The position numbers were made by a program, and so were the translations under genes. A stretch of 64,000 nt of DNA from Delphinus delphis (Eukaryota > Chordata > Mammalia > Artiodactyla > Delphinidae), in NCBI RefSeq assembly GCF_949987515.2, contig NC_082694.2:11339958-11403957 (forward strand). The letters are read 5' to 3'. This document shows, piece by piece, positions 1-11,800 of the stretch. Position 1 is the first letter of the stretch; each line of letters opens with the position of its first letter. The notes under the pieces are model-generated. The model had not been told where the DNA came from and did not search any database. It was given only the letters and a program-made list of their open reading frames with translations.

Positions 1-539
1 AAACAGATACAGTCACGAAAGGGAGACCAGCACATGGAGCCTGAACTCTTTTAGAGCATGGGCCTGACCTAGCCTCTCTATAGATATCAGCAATTGGACT
101 TTCATACTTGAGATGAAACCTGTCTTACTAGGGTGATGATAAAGACAGTATCGGGTCCAATGTGAATTCAAGTCTGCCATGCTTAATGATCATTTACTTA
201 GCAAATATTTCTTGAATGTTGCAGTAGGTATTGGGAATGTAGAGGTGAATACGGCACAATAGCTGCCCTCAGACAGCTTAGTGCAGAGTGAAAGAGAGGG
301 AAAAAAATAATTATGACACACTCTGATGAATTGGAATATACAGTTAAGTATGTAGCTTAGCCTTTAAAAAAGAAAAAAAAACCCTCAGAAACCTTCTCTT
401 TCTTTCATATTCCGTTCAATCTATTAGTCAATCCTGTAGGTTCTAGTGGAAGAACCCTTCACATATTGAGGTACAGGGAAGTCATTCTGGCTTATACGTG
501 ATGTGCCTTGAACTTTATGCTAACTAAAACAGCCTGTCT
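1..539. other. Intergenic, nothing recognised
   Basis: AT-rich sequence with an A-rich run near 365-380. No coding frame, RNA gene or repeat that I can name. Confidence 0.5.
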
Positions 540-1047
540 TATGGCCTGTCAAACATACATTATACATCTGCATTAACCATTAAAGAAATCGCCCACCATC
601 TAGTAATACAAAGGGATAAGTAGCAACCCACTGCAGTTGCCCACCTAGAGTACCCCCTGAGGGAAATGTAGGGAAAAAAAAATGGATGGGTCATTCTGTG
701 ATTTGAATAGATGGTCCTTAGGTAGTTAAGATGCATACCTCAGAAAGAATTTCAATGACCCCAGATTTTTGCATCTTCTCTTACATAGAAAGGCACTAAA
801 ATCATTAAGTTGTGATATGTGTTCTTTGTGATTGGCAGTAATCTTTTACCAAGATGTACGCTTGACTACGTGTATTTCCTAGCCAAAAAAAAAAATCATG
901 TATATATACTCCTCCCCTACCCCTTCAGAGCAGTCTCTCAGAGCTACTGAGAGGCTGTTTCCCAGGCTATAGTCCTCAGTTTGACTCAAATAAAACTCTC
1001 TTCTATTCTTATTATAGATTGTTTATTGATTATTTGCATCAACATTT
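540..1047 (+). mobile_element. Probable ERV1-type LTR fragment
   Basis: A TATATA-containing stretch near 900 is followed by a pyrimidine-rich region, AATAAA at 989-994 and an end in CATCAACA, the arrangement of the U3-R-U5 end of gammaretrovirus-like LTRs. No internal viral genes are present. The 5' boundary is a guess and the family is not identified. Confidence 0.4.
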
Positions 1048-1084
1048 CTACTTTCAAAATATGACCAGAATTAAACTTCTTCTC

Positions 1085-1700
1085 ACCTTACTGCTACCAC
1101 GGCACCCAAGCTACCATCATCTCTTACCTGAGATACTGCAATAGCCCCTATCACGTTTCTGTGCTTCCATATCTGTCCATGACATTCTATTCTCAATACA
1201 GCAGCCCGAGTGAGCCTTTGAAATCAGAAGGTGGACCGTGCAATGCCTCTGCTCCAACTCTGCAGTGCCCAAAGCCCCTGCATGGTCAGCTCTCCTCTTC
1301 CTCTTACATCTCACTGGCCTGCTCACTGTTTCATTTGTTTTTCGCCTCATTGTTTTTTTTTTTAAGATTTTTTTTTCGATGTGGACCATTTTTAAAGTCT
1401 TTATTGAACTTGTTACATTATTGCTTCTGTTTTATGTTTTTGGTTTTTTGGCTGCGACGCTTTTGGGATCTTAGCTCCCCGACCAGAGATCGAACCAGCA
1501 CCCCCTGCATTGGAAGGTGAAGTCTCAACCACTGGACTGCCAGGGAAGTCCCTGCTCATTGTTTCTTGAGCTCACAAGGTTCGGTGCTACCTACGAACAT
1601 TTGCATGTGCAGTTCCCCTGGCTGGCATACTCTTCCCCCAGATACCTGCATGACTAACTCCTTCACCTCCTTTTTTGATTCTCCTCTCTGAGCTTCCGTT
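1085..1700 (-). mobile_element. L2 LINE fragment, interrupted by a SINE
   Basis: Pyrimidine-rich 3' L2-like text (AGCTCTCCTCTTCCTC..., then TGGCATACTCTTCCCCCAGATA) on both sides of the SINE at 1355-1551. Confidence 0.5.
1355..1551 (-). mobile_element. tRNA-derived SINE (CHR-related)
   Basis: On the - strand: GGGACTTCCCTGGCAGTCCA at the head, tRNA-type box B region near 1480-1500 and a T-rich (poly-A) end. Flanks share CTCATTGTTT as target-site duplication. Confidence 0.8.
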
Positions 1701-1734
1701 TCCTTAACTCTAAAGTGGGGATGGTAACCAATAC

Positions 1735-2297
1735 CTGTTATGGGCCTAATCGTGTCCCCCCCATACCAAATTCATGTGCTGAAGTCCTAACACCCCAGCA
1801 CCTCAAAATGTGGCCCTATGTGGAGTTACGGTTTTCACAAATGTAATTAAGTTAAAATGAGGTCATTAGGGTGAATATTTGTCAAGCATCTGATACAGTG
1901 TCTGGAAAACAAAAGGTTTTCAATAAGTATTTGTTGAATGGAAATTTCTGGAAGTGGTGTGGAATGGTTTCCATCAATACCTTGCAAGTAACCACTGGTG
2001 TCCTTATAAGAAAGGGAAGGGAAGCTTGGACACGGGCATGCACAGAGGGAAACCTATGTGAAGACACACGGAGAAGGGAAGCTTGGACACGGACATGCAC
2101 AGAGGGAAACCTATGTGAAGACACATGCAGAAGAAGACATCCATCTACAAGCCAAAGGGAGAGGCCTCTGAAGAAACCAACCTGCCAACACCTTGAGCTT
2201 GAACTTCTAGCTTCCAGGACTGTGAGAAAACAGATTTCTGTTGTTTAAGCCCCTCAGTCTGTAGCACTTTGTTACGGCCACCCTAGCAAACCAATAC
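1735..2297 (+). mobile_element. MLT1-like MaLR LTR
   Basis: Starts TGTTATGGGCCTAATCGTGT and ends with TTTGTTACGGCCACCCTAGC...AATACA, as in MLT1/MaLR LTRs. The middle carries an unrelated insertion (about 1873-1985) and a 57-base tandem duplication (2021-2134). Non-coding. Confidence 0.7.
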
Positions 2298-2499
2298 AGT
2301 ACCTCAAAGGGTTGTAATAGGGTGTGCTTTGTGTTAACTGGCCTCTAAAGGTTGTGCTTTCTAAATCGGATTCCTTCTCACCCTGTGGAGGTGTGTTGTC
2401 CCCACCAGCAGAGATGCTGCCAGGAACAAGCGTTTTCAGACATAAGGACCAGAGTTGTAATTTTTTCCATTACAGAAAATATTTTTTTCATGAAACAGA

Positions 2500-2870
2500 C
2501 AAAATTGCTGATTAAATTCCATCCCACATCCCTGTTGATCTTACCATGTGTGAACACATAAAAGTAAGATAGAAATACAGTGAAAAATGAAACCTTATAG
2601 AAAAGTATAAAATAAGAGGAAAAAGTCCCTCTCCCTTCATGTTTCTACCCCTTGTTGTTTCAGCTGTGTGCTCGAAGGTAAACGCTGATTAGTTTCCTGA
2701 TTATGCTTCCAGGAAAATATTTTATTCATTTATCAGAAAATATAGGTATGTGCATCCTTTAAAAAATGTATGCAAAAGATATCAAACTCCATGCAGGGTA
2801 CTACCACCATGTACTATGTTGCAGATTTTTTTCCTGTCAGCCATACAGATCTACCACATTCTGTCTCCTG
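2500..2870 (-). mobile_element. Old L1 3' fragment
   Basis: Sequence such as CTTCCAGGAAAATATTTTAT and ATGTATGCAAAAGATATC resembles inverted L1M 3' ends. Boundaries and subfamily are uncertain. Confidence 0.35.
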
Positions 2871-4086
2871 AATCCTATAATATAGCTCACATAATTCTCA
2901 GTGCAAAGGTTAGACAGTTCTAAGGATGGAAGTACCAAAAAGCAGCCTCTTCCCAAGGCCCTCAGAGACCTGGATACTTGCATCTCTCTGCTCCGCCGTC
3001 CTCAGAATCATCCTTACCCAAGGCTGGCTGCAAGATCGTTGCCAGTGGCCATTAGGAATACATGTTTTTTGGGTTTTTAAAAATTTACAATTATAGGAAA
3101 AGGGGAGGGGAGAGAGAAAAAGAAACCTTTCTTCTTAAGCCCATTGCTTCTTTTTAGTCAGGTTGAGCTACCTTAAGTCGCATACTCTCCTTGGTAACTG
3201 TTGCCAGGAAAACATCCCGTTTGGATTCGCCTAAACCAGGCAGAATTATTCTCTAGTGAGACATGGGTGGAGGCCTGGCCTGATTCTGGGTTCCTGGGTA
3301 GGAAGGATGTAGATAGAAGGTCAAGGTCAGCAGCGTCTGCAGGGTGGGATGTAATCTCATTTGCACAGAGCTGCATACATGCGTGTTAAAGTGTGTGCAG
3401 GTAGAGAGATGTGGAGAAGGATGCTCACCTAAACTCACTGACCACGATTATCTTTGATTAGTTTCTACTCTTTACAATGCACACATTTACACTGTATCAA
3501 AGAAAAGCCATTTGAAAAGACCCCACTGTAAAACAACCATTCCGTAAGTCACGACTTTGGATAGAAATAGAATCATTGTCTTTTCTCAAGAACATGCAGA
3601 GAGCTTTAGGGCAATCCACACAATAAACAGTTATAAGAAGTAATTATTTCAGACACCGTGTAGACATGGGTCACTGGCTACAAGCACGTATGAATTCTGC
3701 TTTTGGATTTCACTTACTACCATGTGCCTGCTCCGTGCTAGGAGCTGGGGATTCAAAGATGAAGGTTTCCTGCCTCACCTCTGCCAGGTGCTTGTGGCCT
3801 AGTGGGGCAGGACAGCATATATAAATAGAGGAACTGAGGTACCATGTGGTTGTTTTCATGAAGAGCATGGGACCACAGAGAGGAAGTGATCCACTGGCTG
3901 GGAGAAGTTGAGGAAGGGCCTCCCAGAGGGTGTGATGTTGGAATTGAGAGGGAACAACCAGAGGAGGTGGATGGTGGCAAATGCAATGCCTGGTGTGCCT
4001 ACTAAGGAACTGGGGCCACCTGACCTTCTCGTTGTAGGCCAGCCTCACTGCAAGAACTTGAATCTGGCATTGAAAGGCCAGTGTCC
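2871..4086. other. Intergenic, nothing recognised
   Basis: Mixed-composition sequence. Short open frames only, with no splice-bounded or conserved protein segment that I recognise. Confidence 0.45.
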
Positions 4087-4873
4087 TGTATTCATTTTCT
4101 CTTGCCATGTAACCAAGTGCCACAAACTTAGGGGCTTAAACGAACATCCATTTAGCTCTGAGTCTATGCTCTGAGTCTCAAACCGCTGAAATAAAGGCAC
4201 TGTGTTCTCTTCTGGAGGCTCTGGGAAGAATTCCCTTCCAGGCTCATTCAAATTGATGACAGATTCAGTTTGATAGCGGATTCAGTTCCTTGTAGTTCCC
4301 CTCATCTTCAAGGCAGTAGCATTCCCACTAGACACACTGAGTCCTTCCCGGAGTTTCATCTCTCACCACCCCTTCTGCCTTCCTCTTCTGCTTTTTTTTA
4401 AAAATTTTTATTTATTTATTTATGGCTGTGTTGCATTTTCATTTCTGTGCGTAGGGCTTTCTCTAGTTGCGGCGAGCAGGGGCCTCTCACTGTCGCGGCC
4501 TCTCTTGTTGCAGAGCACAGGCTCCAGATACGCAGGCTCAGCAGTTGTGGCTCACGGGCCTAGTTGCTCTGCGGTATGTGGGATCTTCCCAGACCAGGGC
4601 ACGAACCCGTGTCCCCGGCATTGGCAGACAGATTCGCAACCACTGCGCCACCAGGGAAAGCCTTCCTCTTCTGCTTTTAAGGGCTCATGTGATTTCACTG
4701 GGTCAATTTAGATCATCCAGGATAATCACTCTTTTGAGGTCAACTGATTAGTAACCTGAATTACAGCTGTAAAGTCTCTATAGAGGAATAAAGTAGCAGC
4801 TTCACAATCCCGGGGGTTGGGATGTGGAATTTTTTTTGGGGGGGGGCAGGGGAGATAATTCTGCCTGCCACAG
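4087..4873 (-). mobile_element. MaLR/MER-type LTR relic split by a SINE
   Basis: On the - strand it starts TGTGGCAGGCAGAATTATCT and ends with a TTACATGGCAAGAGAAAATG-like tail. This is the layout of a common mammalian non-coding LTR. The SINE at 4391-4663 lies in its middle. Confidence 0.6.
4391..4663 (-). mobile_element. CHR-type SINE
   Basis: The inverse of a tRNA-derived SINE, ending ACTGCGCCACCAGGGAAAGC. The 17-base target-site duplication CTTCCTCTTCTGCTTTT flanks it. Confidence 0.85.
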
Positions 4874-5324
4874 TGCTGGACCTTGGCATCCAACAGAACA
4901 AAGCACAGGGTTCTAATGAACCCAGAGGGACACCATGCCTCCTGTTCGGTGACCAGGGCCAGTCCCTGCCCTGCCTGGCCTCTTCGTCCTCTGGGAGGTG
5001 TCAGTGAAGCTCGTTGGTACAGGAGCTGAGGACCACCTGCCCTCCAGGCCAAAGCCCATCTAAGAATTGGCTTGCAAGTATTTATTATCATTATTTTAAA
5101 TTCATGACAAACATTAATAAAAATCAGGAACACCCTCATGAAAATCTAGATTTCTGCTTTCTTTCAAAAATTCAGCAGCTCTGTAACCCCAAGTTCCTGT
5201 CCAGGCTGGGACTGGGGGAAGGGAGGAGGGTTTGCAAGCCCCTCCCCGGAGGCATCTGCCCCAGGTGTCTTCTCTCTGGGTCCACACCCAGCTCTCCAGG
5301 GGGTTCTACTAGGACTGGGAGGAA

Positions 5325-5470
5325 ACCATCATTTACTGGGCACCTGCCAGTGGCAGCCACTAAATGTATTAACTCATTTAATTCTCGAAACAACCCTGGG
5401 AGGAAGGTCTTGTTCCTATTCTATTGATACAAAAACCCGGGCTCAGTGACACGCCCGGGGCACACGGCTG
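5325..5470 (+). mobile_element. MIR SINE fragment
   Basis: Contains TATTAACTCATTTAATTCTC and the CAACCCTGGGAGG-like MIR core just 5' of the CpG island. Confidence 0.6.
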
Positions 5471-5662
5471 GGACCCTTTGCCAGCTTGGCCTCTAACCCC
5501 CTTCGCCTCGGGCACCCCGGATCCGCGCCCCGCCCCCGACCCCGGCTGGACCAAGTCTCCGCCCCCGGCTCCAGCAAGAACCCGGAGGCCGGGCGGGAAG
5601 GGCCCAGAGCCCGAGACCCGCCGCGCCCGTCCCCAGTCCTCCGTCCGCGGGGCCCCACCGCG

Positions 5663-5672
5663 GTCACGTGAA
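5663..5672 (+). promoter_or_regulatory. CLEAR-like E-box (TFEB/TFE3/MITF type)
   Basis: GTCACGTGAA matches 9 of 10 positions of the CLEAR consensus GTCACGTGAC. It lies 107 bases upstream of the putative TPCN3 start codon inside the CpG island. CLEAR elements drive lysosomal genes through TFEB-family factors, and two-pore channels act in endolysosomes. Regulation by TFEB is inference. Confidence 0.5.
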
Positions 5673-5778
5673 GGGCCGAGCGGAGCGCGCCGAGCCCGGC
5701 CTGCTGCCGCCCGAGGGCAGAGTCCGCTGCCCGCGGCCCCGACTTTCCCCCATTCCCGCTCCGCGCGCCGCCGCCGCG

Positions 5779-5853
5779 ATGCCCGGGGGCCGCCGAGCCG
5801 CTGGGCTGCATCGCCCACACCCGTCCTCCCCCGAGGAGCCGCCGGCCCAGGAG
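5779..5853 (+). CDS. TPCN3: TPCN3 coding exon 1 (residues 1-25)
   Basis: ATG at 5779 sits inside the CpG island and opens 25 codons ([10 protein letters not shown]...PPAQE) ending in phase 0 at donor GAG|GTAAGG. No in-frame ATG is seen closer to the putative promoter. The segment is Pro/Arg-rich and cytosolic. Neither it nor its junction with exon 2 contains a [DE]xxxL[LI] lysosomal sorting motif. Assignment rests on phase, promoter context and donor quality, so an alternative first exon in the 7.5-kb intron cannot be excluded. Confidence 0.65.
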
Positions 5854-8800
5854 GTAAGGGCGCCCCGAGGGCTGGTGGCCGCGCGCCGACGGCAGAGTAC
5901 CCCGGCTCCGCGCCCACCGTTCCCGGGACTCCTGGGTGGAGAGCGACCCCGGGCCCAGCCAGCGCCGGCTGGGGGAACGAGGGCCCCGGGGCGGGGATGC
6001 GGGTGCGGAGCCCCTCCGCCCCCGGGCTTCCTCAGTTCTCTGGGTCCTCCCGGTCCTCTGGGCGCTCCGCGTGCGGGAAGCGCACCGCCGCTGGAGCGCA
6101 GAGGCGCCCTGCCCCAGGCCGCAACCCCGCACATTAGGGTCGTTACGGGAGCTGTCAAGCCTGCACCCAGAGGCCCGCCCGGAGCCGCCTCCCCCGGACG
6201 GGGGCCAAGCCGGAATCGGGGCCCGGGCTGCGTGTTGGGGGTCCTGTCCCCGTTTGGCGCGCCCCCGGGTCTGGGTGGCCCGTGCCCGCCGCACGGCGCT
6301 CCATGGCGGCAGGAAAACAAGCGAGGGTCTTGCTGCAGGGAAACGCCCGGGAAGAAGGCTGCAGGATGTGGCGCTGGGAGTGCTGATGCAGCGCTGGCCC
6401 TTCCGATCCCTGCGGGCCAAGCAGATGCGCTGCACAAGTCGCTCAGCTCTGCCTTCCCTCCGACAGCCTGAGCTTTGGAAGGCTTGGGGCTTTCAAGAGG
6501 CCTTCTTGGGTTGTTCCCTTTCGCTGGATAAGAACTCAGAGAGTGGAGAGGGAGGCAAGGCTCCAATGGAAAGAGCCTCGGCTCTGCTTCAGGAAATTTT
6601 AGCTGTGAATTGCAAGACGCTGAAAGCCTCTGGTTTCCCCCTCTGTAAAGTGGCGATGGTAAATCACTCCCATCTCGGAGGAGTCTCGAAGACCGTGTCC
6701 CTCAGGCCCAGGACACGGTGCCTGGCACACGTAGGCTTTTCACGTGTGCTGCATTTCCTTTGGTTGTGCCAGTGGGTGGGAGCTGAAGGGTGTTTTAGCT
6801 GTCTTCCTCTCCTTGAGTGGCCCCTTCAGCTCTGGGCTGCTGTGCCAGTATGGCCCCTGCAGCCTGCTCAGGATGGTCCACAGGGCAGGTGGGCTGTAAA
6901 ATCCCTGCCCCGGTCATTGCTGCCTGGCCTGCTGGCATCCCAAAGGGACTTGGCCACTTCCAACAGGTGGATTCTACCATGTCCCTGTCCCTTAAGGGAA
7001 CGAGCAGGGCAGAGCAGTTCAAGGAGAGGAGGGAAAGGATTCTTGGTCCCCAGCTCTGACCCAACCCAGGTCTTGCTCCCCTCATTCTGCAAAATGGTGG
7101 AACTGACAGTGATCACCCATCTTCTATGGCAAGAAAATCTTTTTTAGCTTGAGACTGTCCATCTCTCTCTCTGTGTGTGTACTTAATGCTTCTTTCTCAA
7201 AATAAGAGAAGAATGTAAAAAACTAATAATTTGAGACCTCAAGAAATGCGAGGTCTGAAAACAGCCCAGAGTCCTGGCTGAGTCCTGTGTGAGGCGTTGG
7301 CTTAATGCATGCCTGCAAGGGCCAGCTATTTCTGTCTCAGTATCTTTCAAAGACCTCCCCCAGGGGAGCAGGCGTAACAGGTGAAGAGCCTGGTACCAAC
7401 AGGTACTTCTCAGCAGAACAGGGATAATTGGGTCATTAAACTGAAGCTCTGGCCTTGGACCCTGGGTAGCCAGTATGACCGGGTTAACCTTTTTAAAAGT
7501 TAGTTTGGGGTCACTTCATAAGAAACTGCCTAGTCACCTGAAATGCATTTCCACCCTCTCCTTTAAAGCAGTAGTTTAAGAACCCTTTTCTGCCTGGAGT
7601 TTCTTTTGGCTGCTACTCAGATGGCCACCCATTCTGGTACTTTGACCAACACTTTCAGCTTTGAAAAAGAAATAATCCAATGCTAGTGATTCTTAGCCTT
7701 ACTGTTGGTCAGCATTACCTGCTTTTAGAAATGTAGCTGTCCTGAGATTCTGATTTAATTGGTCTGGGTGTGGACCAGGCAACAGCAATTTTAAAGCTAC
7801 CAAGGATTGAAAGTGTAGCCACGGCTGAGAGCCGGTGTCCTGTGCTGTTTCTTTGTGACTGTATGTGATCACCTCTTGATACTTCCTGTGCTTCTTTGTG
7901 AATGTTCCTGTGCTTCTTTTTGAATGTTCTTATTTTTAAACCTGTTCATCCAACTCTTAGATCACCCTGTTTTGGGGCTCTTGGGACTGTGTGATGCACA
8001 TGGCCAAGATGTGTGAGTGCAGCTGTTGCAGACCATCTAGCCCCAGATGACCATAGAGACCAGCTAAGTCGGCCTGGACCAGAATGACTTCCCGGCTGAC
8101 CCACAGAATTGGGGAAAATAATAAGCATTTGCTCAGGAGACTGAGTATCAGGGTGCATTGCAAAAACTTACTGCAAGACAAGCCAACATGGCCAGATGTT
8201 ACGATCTTTTGAAGAGAAACCAGAAGTTCACATTTTTGTGTCTGCTCCAGTTTTTAAAAAATTTGACTCAGTAGCCAGCATCCAGAAAGCACTCTCTGGG
8301 CCAAAGAAAACACATGTTCAGGCTGCCCTTGGCCGGGAGGTTGTCGCTTTCTGCACAGAGGGACATGAGGTGCTTATACCCACACCGAGCGGCGCCCTAT
8401 TTTCTCACCTTTCCTGCCTCAGCTGCCGTGCCCAGCTTACCCTCAGCCACTTCTTTGTGTGGAATGCTCACCATATACTTCACAAGCTTCCCTTGGCCGT
8501 CTTCCCATATGGAAATGGAAGCTGCTGGTATGGGCAGCCCTCGTGGAGAGAGTGAAATTTGAGATGGGTCCCCGTGAATGGAAATGGAAAGGATGTTCCT
8601 GGTTTTAGGCGAGCAAGGGATCAGGTGTGGGAGTGGGATAGTCAGTCCACCAATCTGGGCCAGAGAAGGGGGTTCCTGCAGGGAAAGTGAGGGATCCAAG
8701 ATAGAGGGGAGATTGTGAGGCCCCTAAGTGCTAAGCCAGGGGGTTGATTCCGTGGGCACTCCAGGCAAAGAGAAGTCTCCTGAAGCTTTTGAATGGGGGT

Positions 8801-11800
8801 GCATGGGAAAGCAATGACCTACTGTATTCTGGACATCAGAGTGCCCATAACCTATGGGAGGAAAGAGGGAGACAGAGACAGACAGACAGACAGAAGGTAT
8901 AGTGCTTGTAATGACACATGGAAAAACTGAGACAGGGAAGAATTTTTTTACTTGAAATTTATGGTAACTTCTCTTTACCTTATGTTAATTTTCTTCTATA
9001 TCTAAGCAAGTCATATTGGCTTTTGCAAAGCACTTCTATCAACAACTTCAGTTTTGTCAAGGTTCCTGTTGCCTGATTTAAAGGTATCTGGCGCTTACAG
9101 CTGTTTATTCCTATACTTCATTGCTGTCCGCCAGAGCTTCTGGAATCCATTTTTCCCTCCCTCTTAAATCCCTCTCACCCAGAGGGATTTAAGTTATTCA
9201 CCTTCCTCAGACTGAAGGCATACAAAGTGGGGAGGGTGGGAGGAGAAAACACAAACATCTTAAATACGTTTTTAAGTCTTGGGGAGCGGAAAGGAAATGT
9301 CACGGCCCTGAGAAAAGGAGAGAAAGAAAATCAGGAGAAGTCAATTATTGTCAGGGTGCCAAGAAAATACAAAACCTATGAGAAGCAGTAGTAAAATGAC
9401 CATATTTAGACCAGTGATGTTTCAATCTTGACTGCACTTTGGAAGCACCCAGGAACTTTAAAAATTCAATCCTGGGTCCCACCTCCCAGAGATTCTGATG
9501 CAACTGGTCTGGGCAACAGGATCTTTACAAGCAAAACGTCTGAAGGTGATTGTATTCTGCCTCAGAGGTGAGATCTACTGTCCAGGGGCTCAGCAGGGCC
9601 TCCCCTAGGGTGGGGCTGCTGTTTTGATGTACGAAGCCACTTATCGGCTGCACCGGTCTTTGCCATTTTCATGGTAGACATGGGCAGTGGTTCTCATGTA
9701 AACTTGAAAAGTATGTGCAGTTTTGGAATGGCATGTCTCACATAAGCCACATTCTTGGGGTGGATGAAAAAAATTCATTTTATGGGAAGATACAAATGGC
9801 CTTAATACAAGTGAGAATGCTCATTTACCATAAGTTTGCCTGTTGAGAGTACTTCTTCCCAAGCAAAGATGGGTAGGAGACTTAGAAGTTGTACACAAAT
9901 GGGATGGAGGGAGGGAAGACAAGAAGAACCAGAAGGTAGAGCAGATGAGATCTTAAAAGGAGACAGACTGTCGGAAACATAATAGCAGTTAAGAATGGGA
10001 ACACTCTGAAACGTTACTGTAAAGGTAAATTAGCTATTATGAAAGTGTCAGCGTATTTAAACATGACAGGCATAAGTTCAGCTGGCAAGGGGGCAATTGG
10101 ATGGGGTGCCGTGGTGCTTGTAGATTCAATGCCGGGAGTCTGGGCGGGGTCTGAGGGAGGTAACCCCCAGGGCCCGGCTGGCTGAGGAATTGCTGGTGAG
10201 CGTGTTTTTCCTGTTCGTGTTTGTGGACAAACTGTTTTGCTGGGTCTGTCATACCCATCTTTGGGGGTAGATATTAGTACCATCATATTTTTTTTGCTTG
10301 TTCTTTTTGTTTTCTGGCCGCACTGTGCGGCTTATGGGATCTTAGTTCCCCGACCAGTGATCGAACCCGTGTGCCCTCGGCAGTGAAAGCAGGAGTCCTA
10401 ACCACTGGACCGGCAGGGAATTCCCTCGTCATCTTTTAAAATTGGGAACCGTAGTGCCTTTGAGACATTTTGCTTTAAATATTCCTTTTAAAAAACTTTG
10501 ATATCAGAATTCTTTGCTGTCCCAGTATGAGCTTTTTGAGGCTCAATGAAACTTTCTTAAAATTAACATGTGTTCATTAAAAAAAAGGAATCACCTCTTG
10601 CTGATGCTAGGCATTTTATACCTAAAATAGATTTCTAAGCATATCCTGGGGAACTCTGGTGTTCCTCAGTGTTCAAGATGTTCCATGGAAAAATAATTGA
10701 TGTTAGATTTTCTACTATATTTTCTAATACATTTTTGCAAATATGTAAAAGAAAATGCGTGATAAGTGTTCAACACATCTACATGATGCTTCTTCGGTTG
10801 TAATAAACTGCCCTTAAGAATTGCCCTGAGAATGAACATGAATCAGAGGGTGATGGGTTCTTACAGCAGTTAATTCACCTGTGGGGTTATTGTTCCACAT
10901 CAGTTTTTAATCCAAACCGTAATCTTTTTTGGAGGGCAATTTTTAAAGCTTTATTAAGCTATAATTGATACGTACTAAACCACACATTTAAAGTCTATAG
11001 TTTGATGAGCCTTGGTGTATAAATACACTTGTGATATTAACACAACATTCGAGGTGATGAATGTATCCATCACCCCCAAAAGTTTCTTCATGCCTCATCT
11101 CTCTGTCCCATGTGCCCCATCCCCAGGCAACGGATCTGGTTTCTGGAACTATAGATTGGTTTGCATTTTCTAGAATTTTATATAGATAGACTCATAGAGT
11201 GGGTACTCTTTTTGAGGGGGAGGGGTTGGCCTCTTTCACTCAGCACAATTATTTTGAGATTCATCCGTTTTGTTATGTTTATCAGTAATTCATTCCTTTT
11301 AATTCCTGAGTAATATTCCCTGGTACAGATATATCACATTTTGTTTATCCATTCACCTGTTTGTAGAGCATTATGGTCGTTTCCAGTATTTGGCTGTTAA
11401 GCTGCTGTGAACATTTGTATACCGGTGCAACTTTGGAATGGCATGTCTAACATAAGACACATTCTTGGGCTGGATGTACAAGTCTTTATGTGGACGTATG
11501 CTTTCTTTCTCTTTGGTAAATACTTAGGAGTGGAATGGCCAAGAAAGCACCAAACTGTTTTCCAAAGTAAATGCACTGTTTTCCATCCCTACCAACAAGA
11601 GTTTTAGTTGCTCCACAACCTTGTCAACACTTGGTGTGGTCAGTGTTTATTTTTAGCCATTCCAGTGGATATGTAGTAGTATCTCATTGTGGCTTAAATT
11701 TGCTTTTTCCTAATGACTAAAGATGTTGAGCACCTTTTCATGTGCTTATTTACTATCCTTATATCTTCTTTGGTGAAATGTCTATTAAAAAGACATAATA

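Larger units (their letters stand above)
5420..6420 (+). promoter_or_regulatory. TPCN3: CpG island, putative TPCN3 promoter and first exon
   Basis: A sharply bounded GC-rich, CpG-dense block of about 1 kb, the only one in the window. It contains GC-box-like CCGCCCC runs near 5525-5540, a CACGTG E-box at 5665-5670, and an ATG at 5779 followed by an open frame to a good donor at 5854. No TATA box is evident, as expected for a CpG-island promoter. Long open frames on both strands here reflect base composition rather than genes. The transcription start cannot be fixed by eye. Confidence 0.8.

Noticed and set aside
5443..7147. Very long open frames on both strands in the GC-rich block (up to 403 codons)
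   Set aside because: Base composition (few AT-rich stop codons) explains them. They are Pro/Arg/Gly/Ala-rich on every frame and cross the TPCN3 exon 1 donor. No homology is recognisable.
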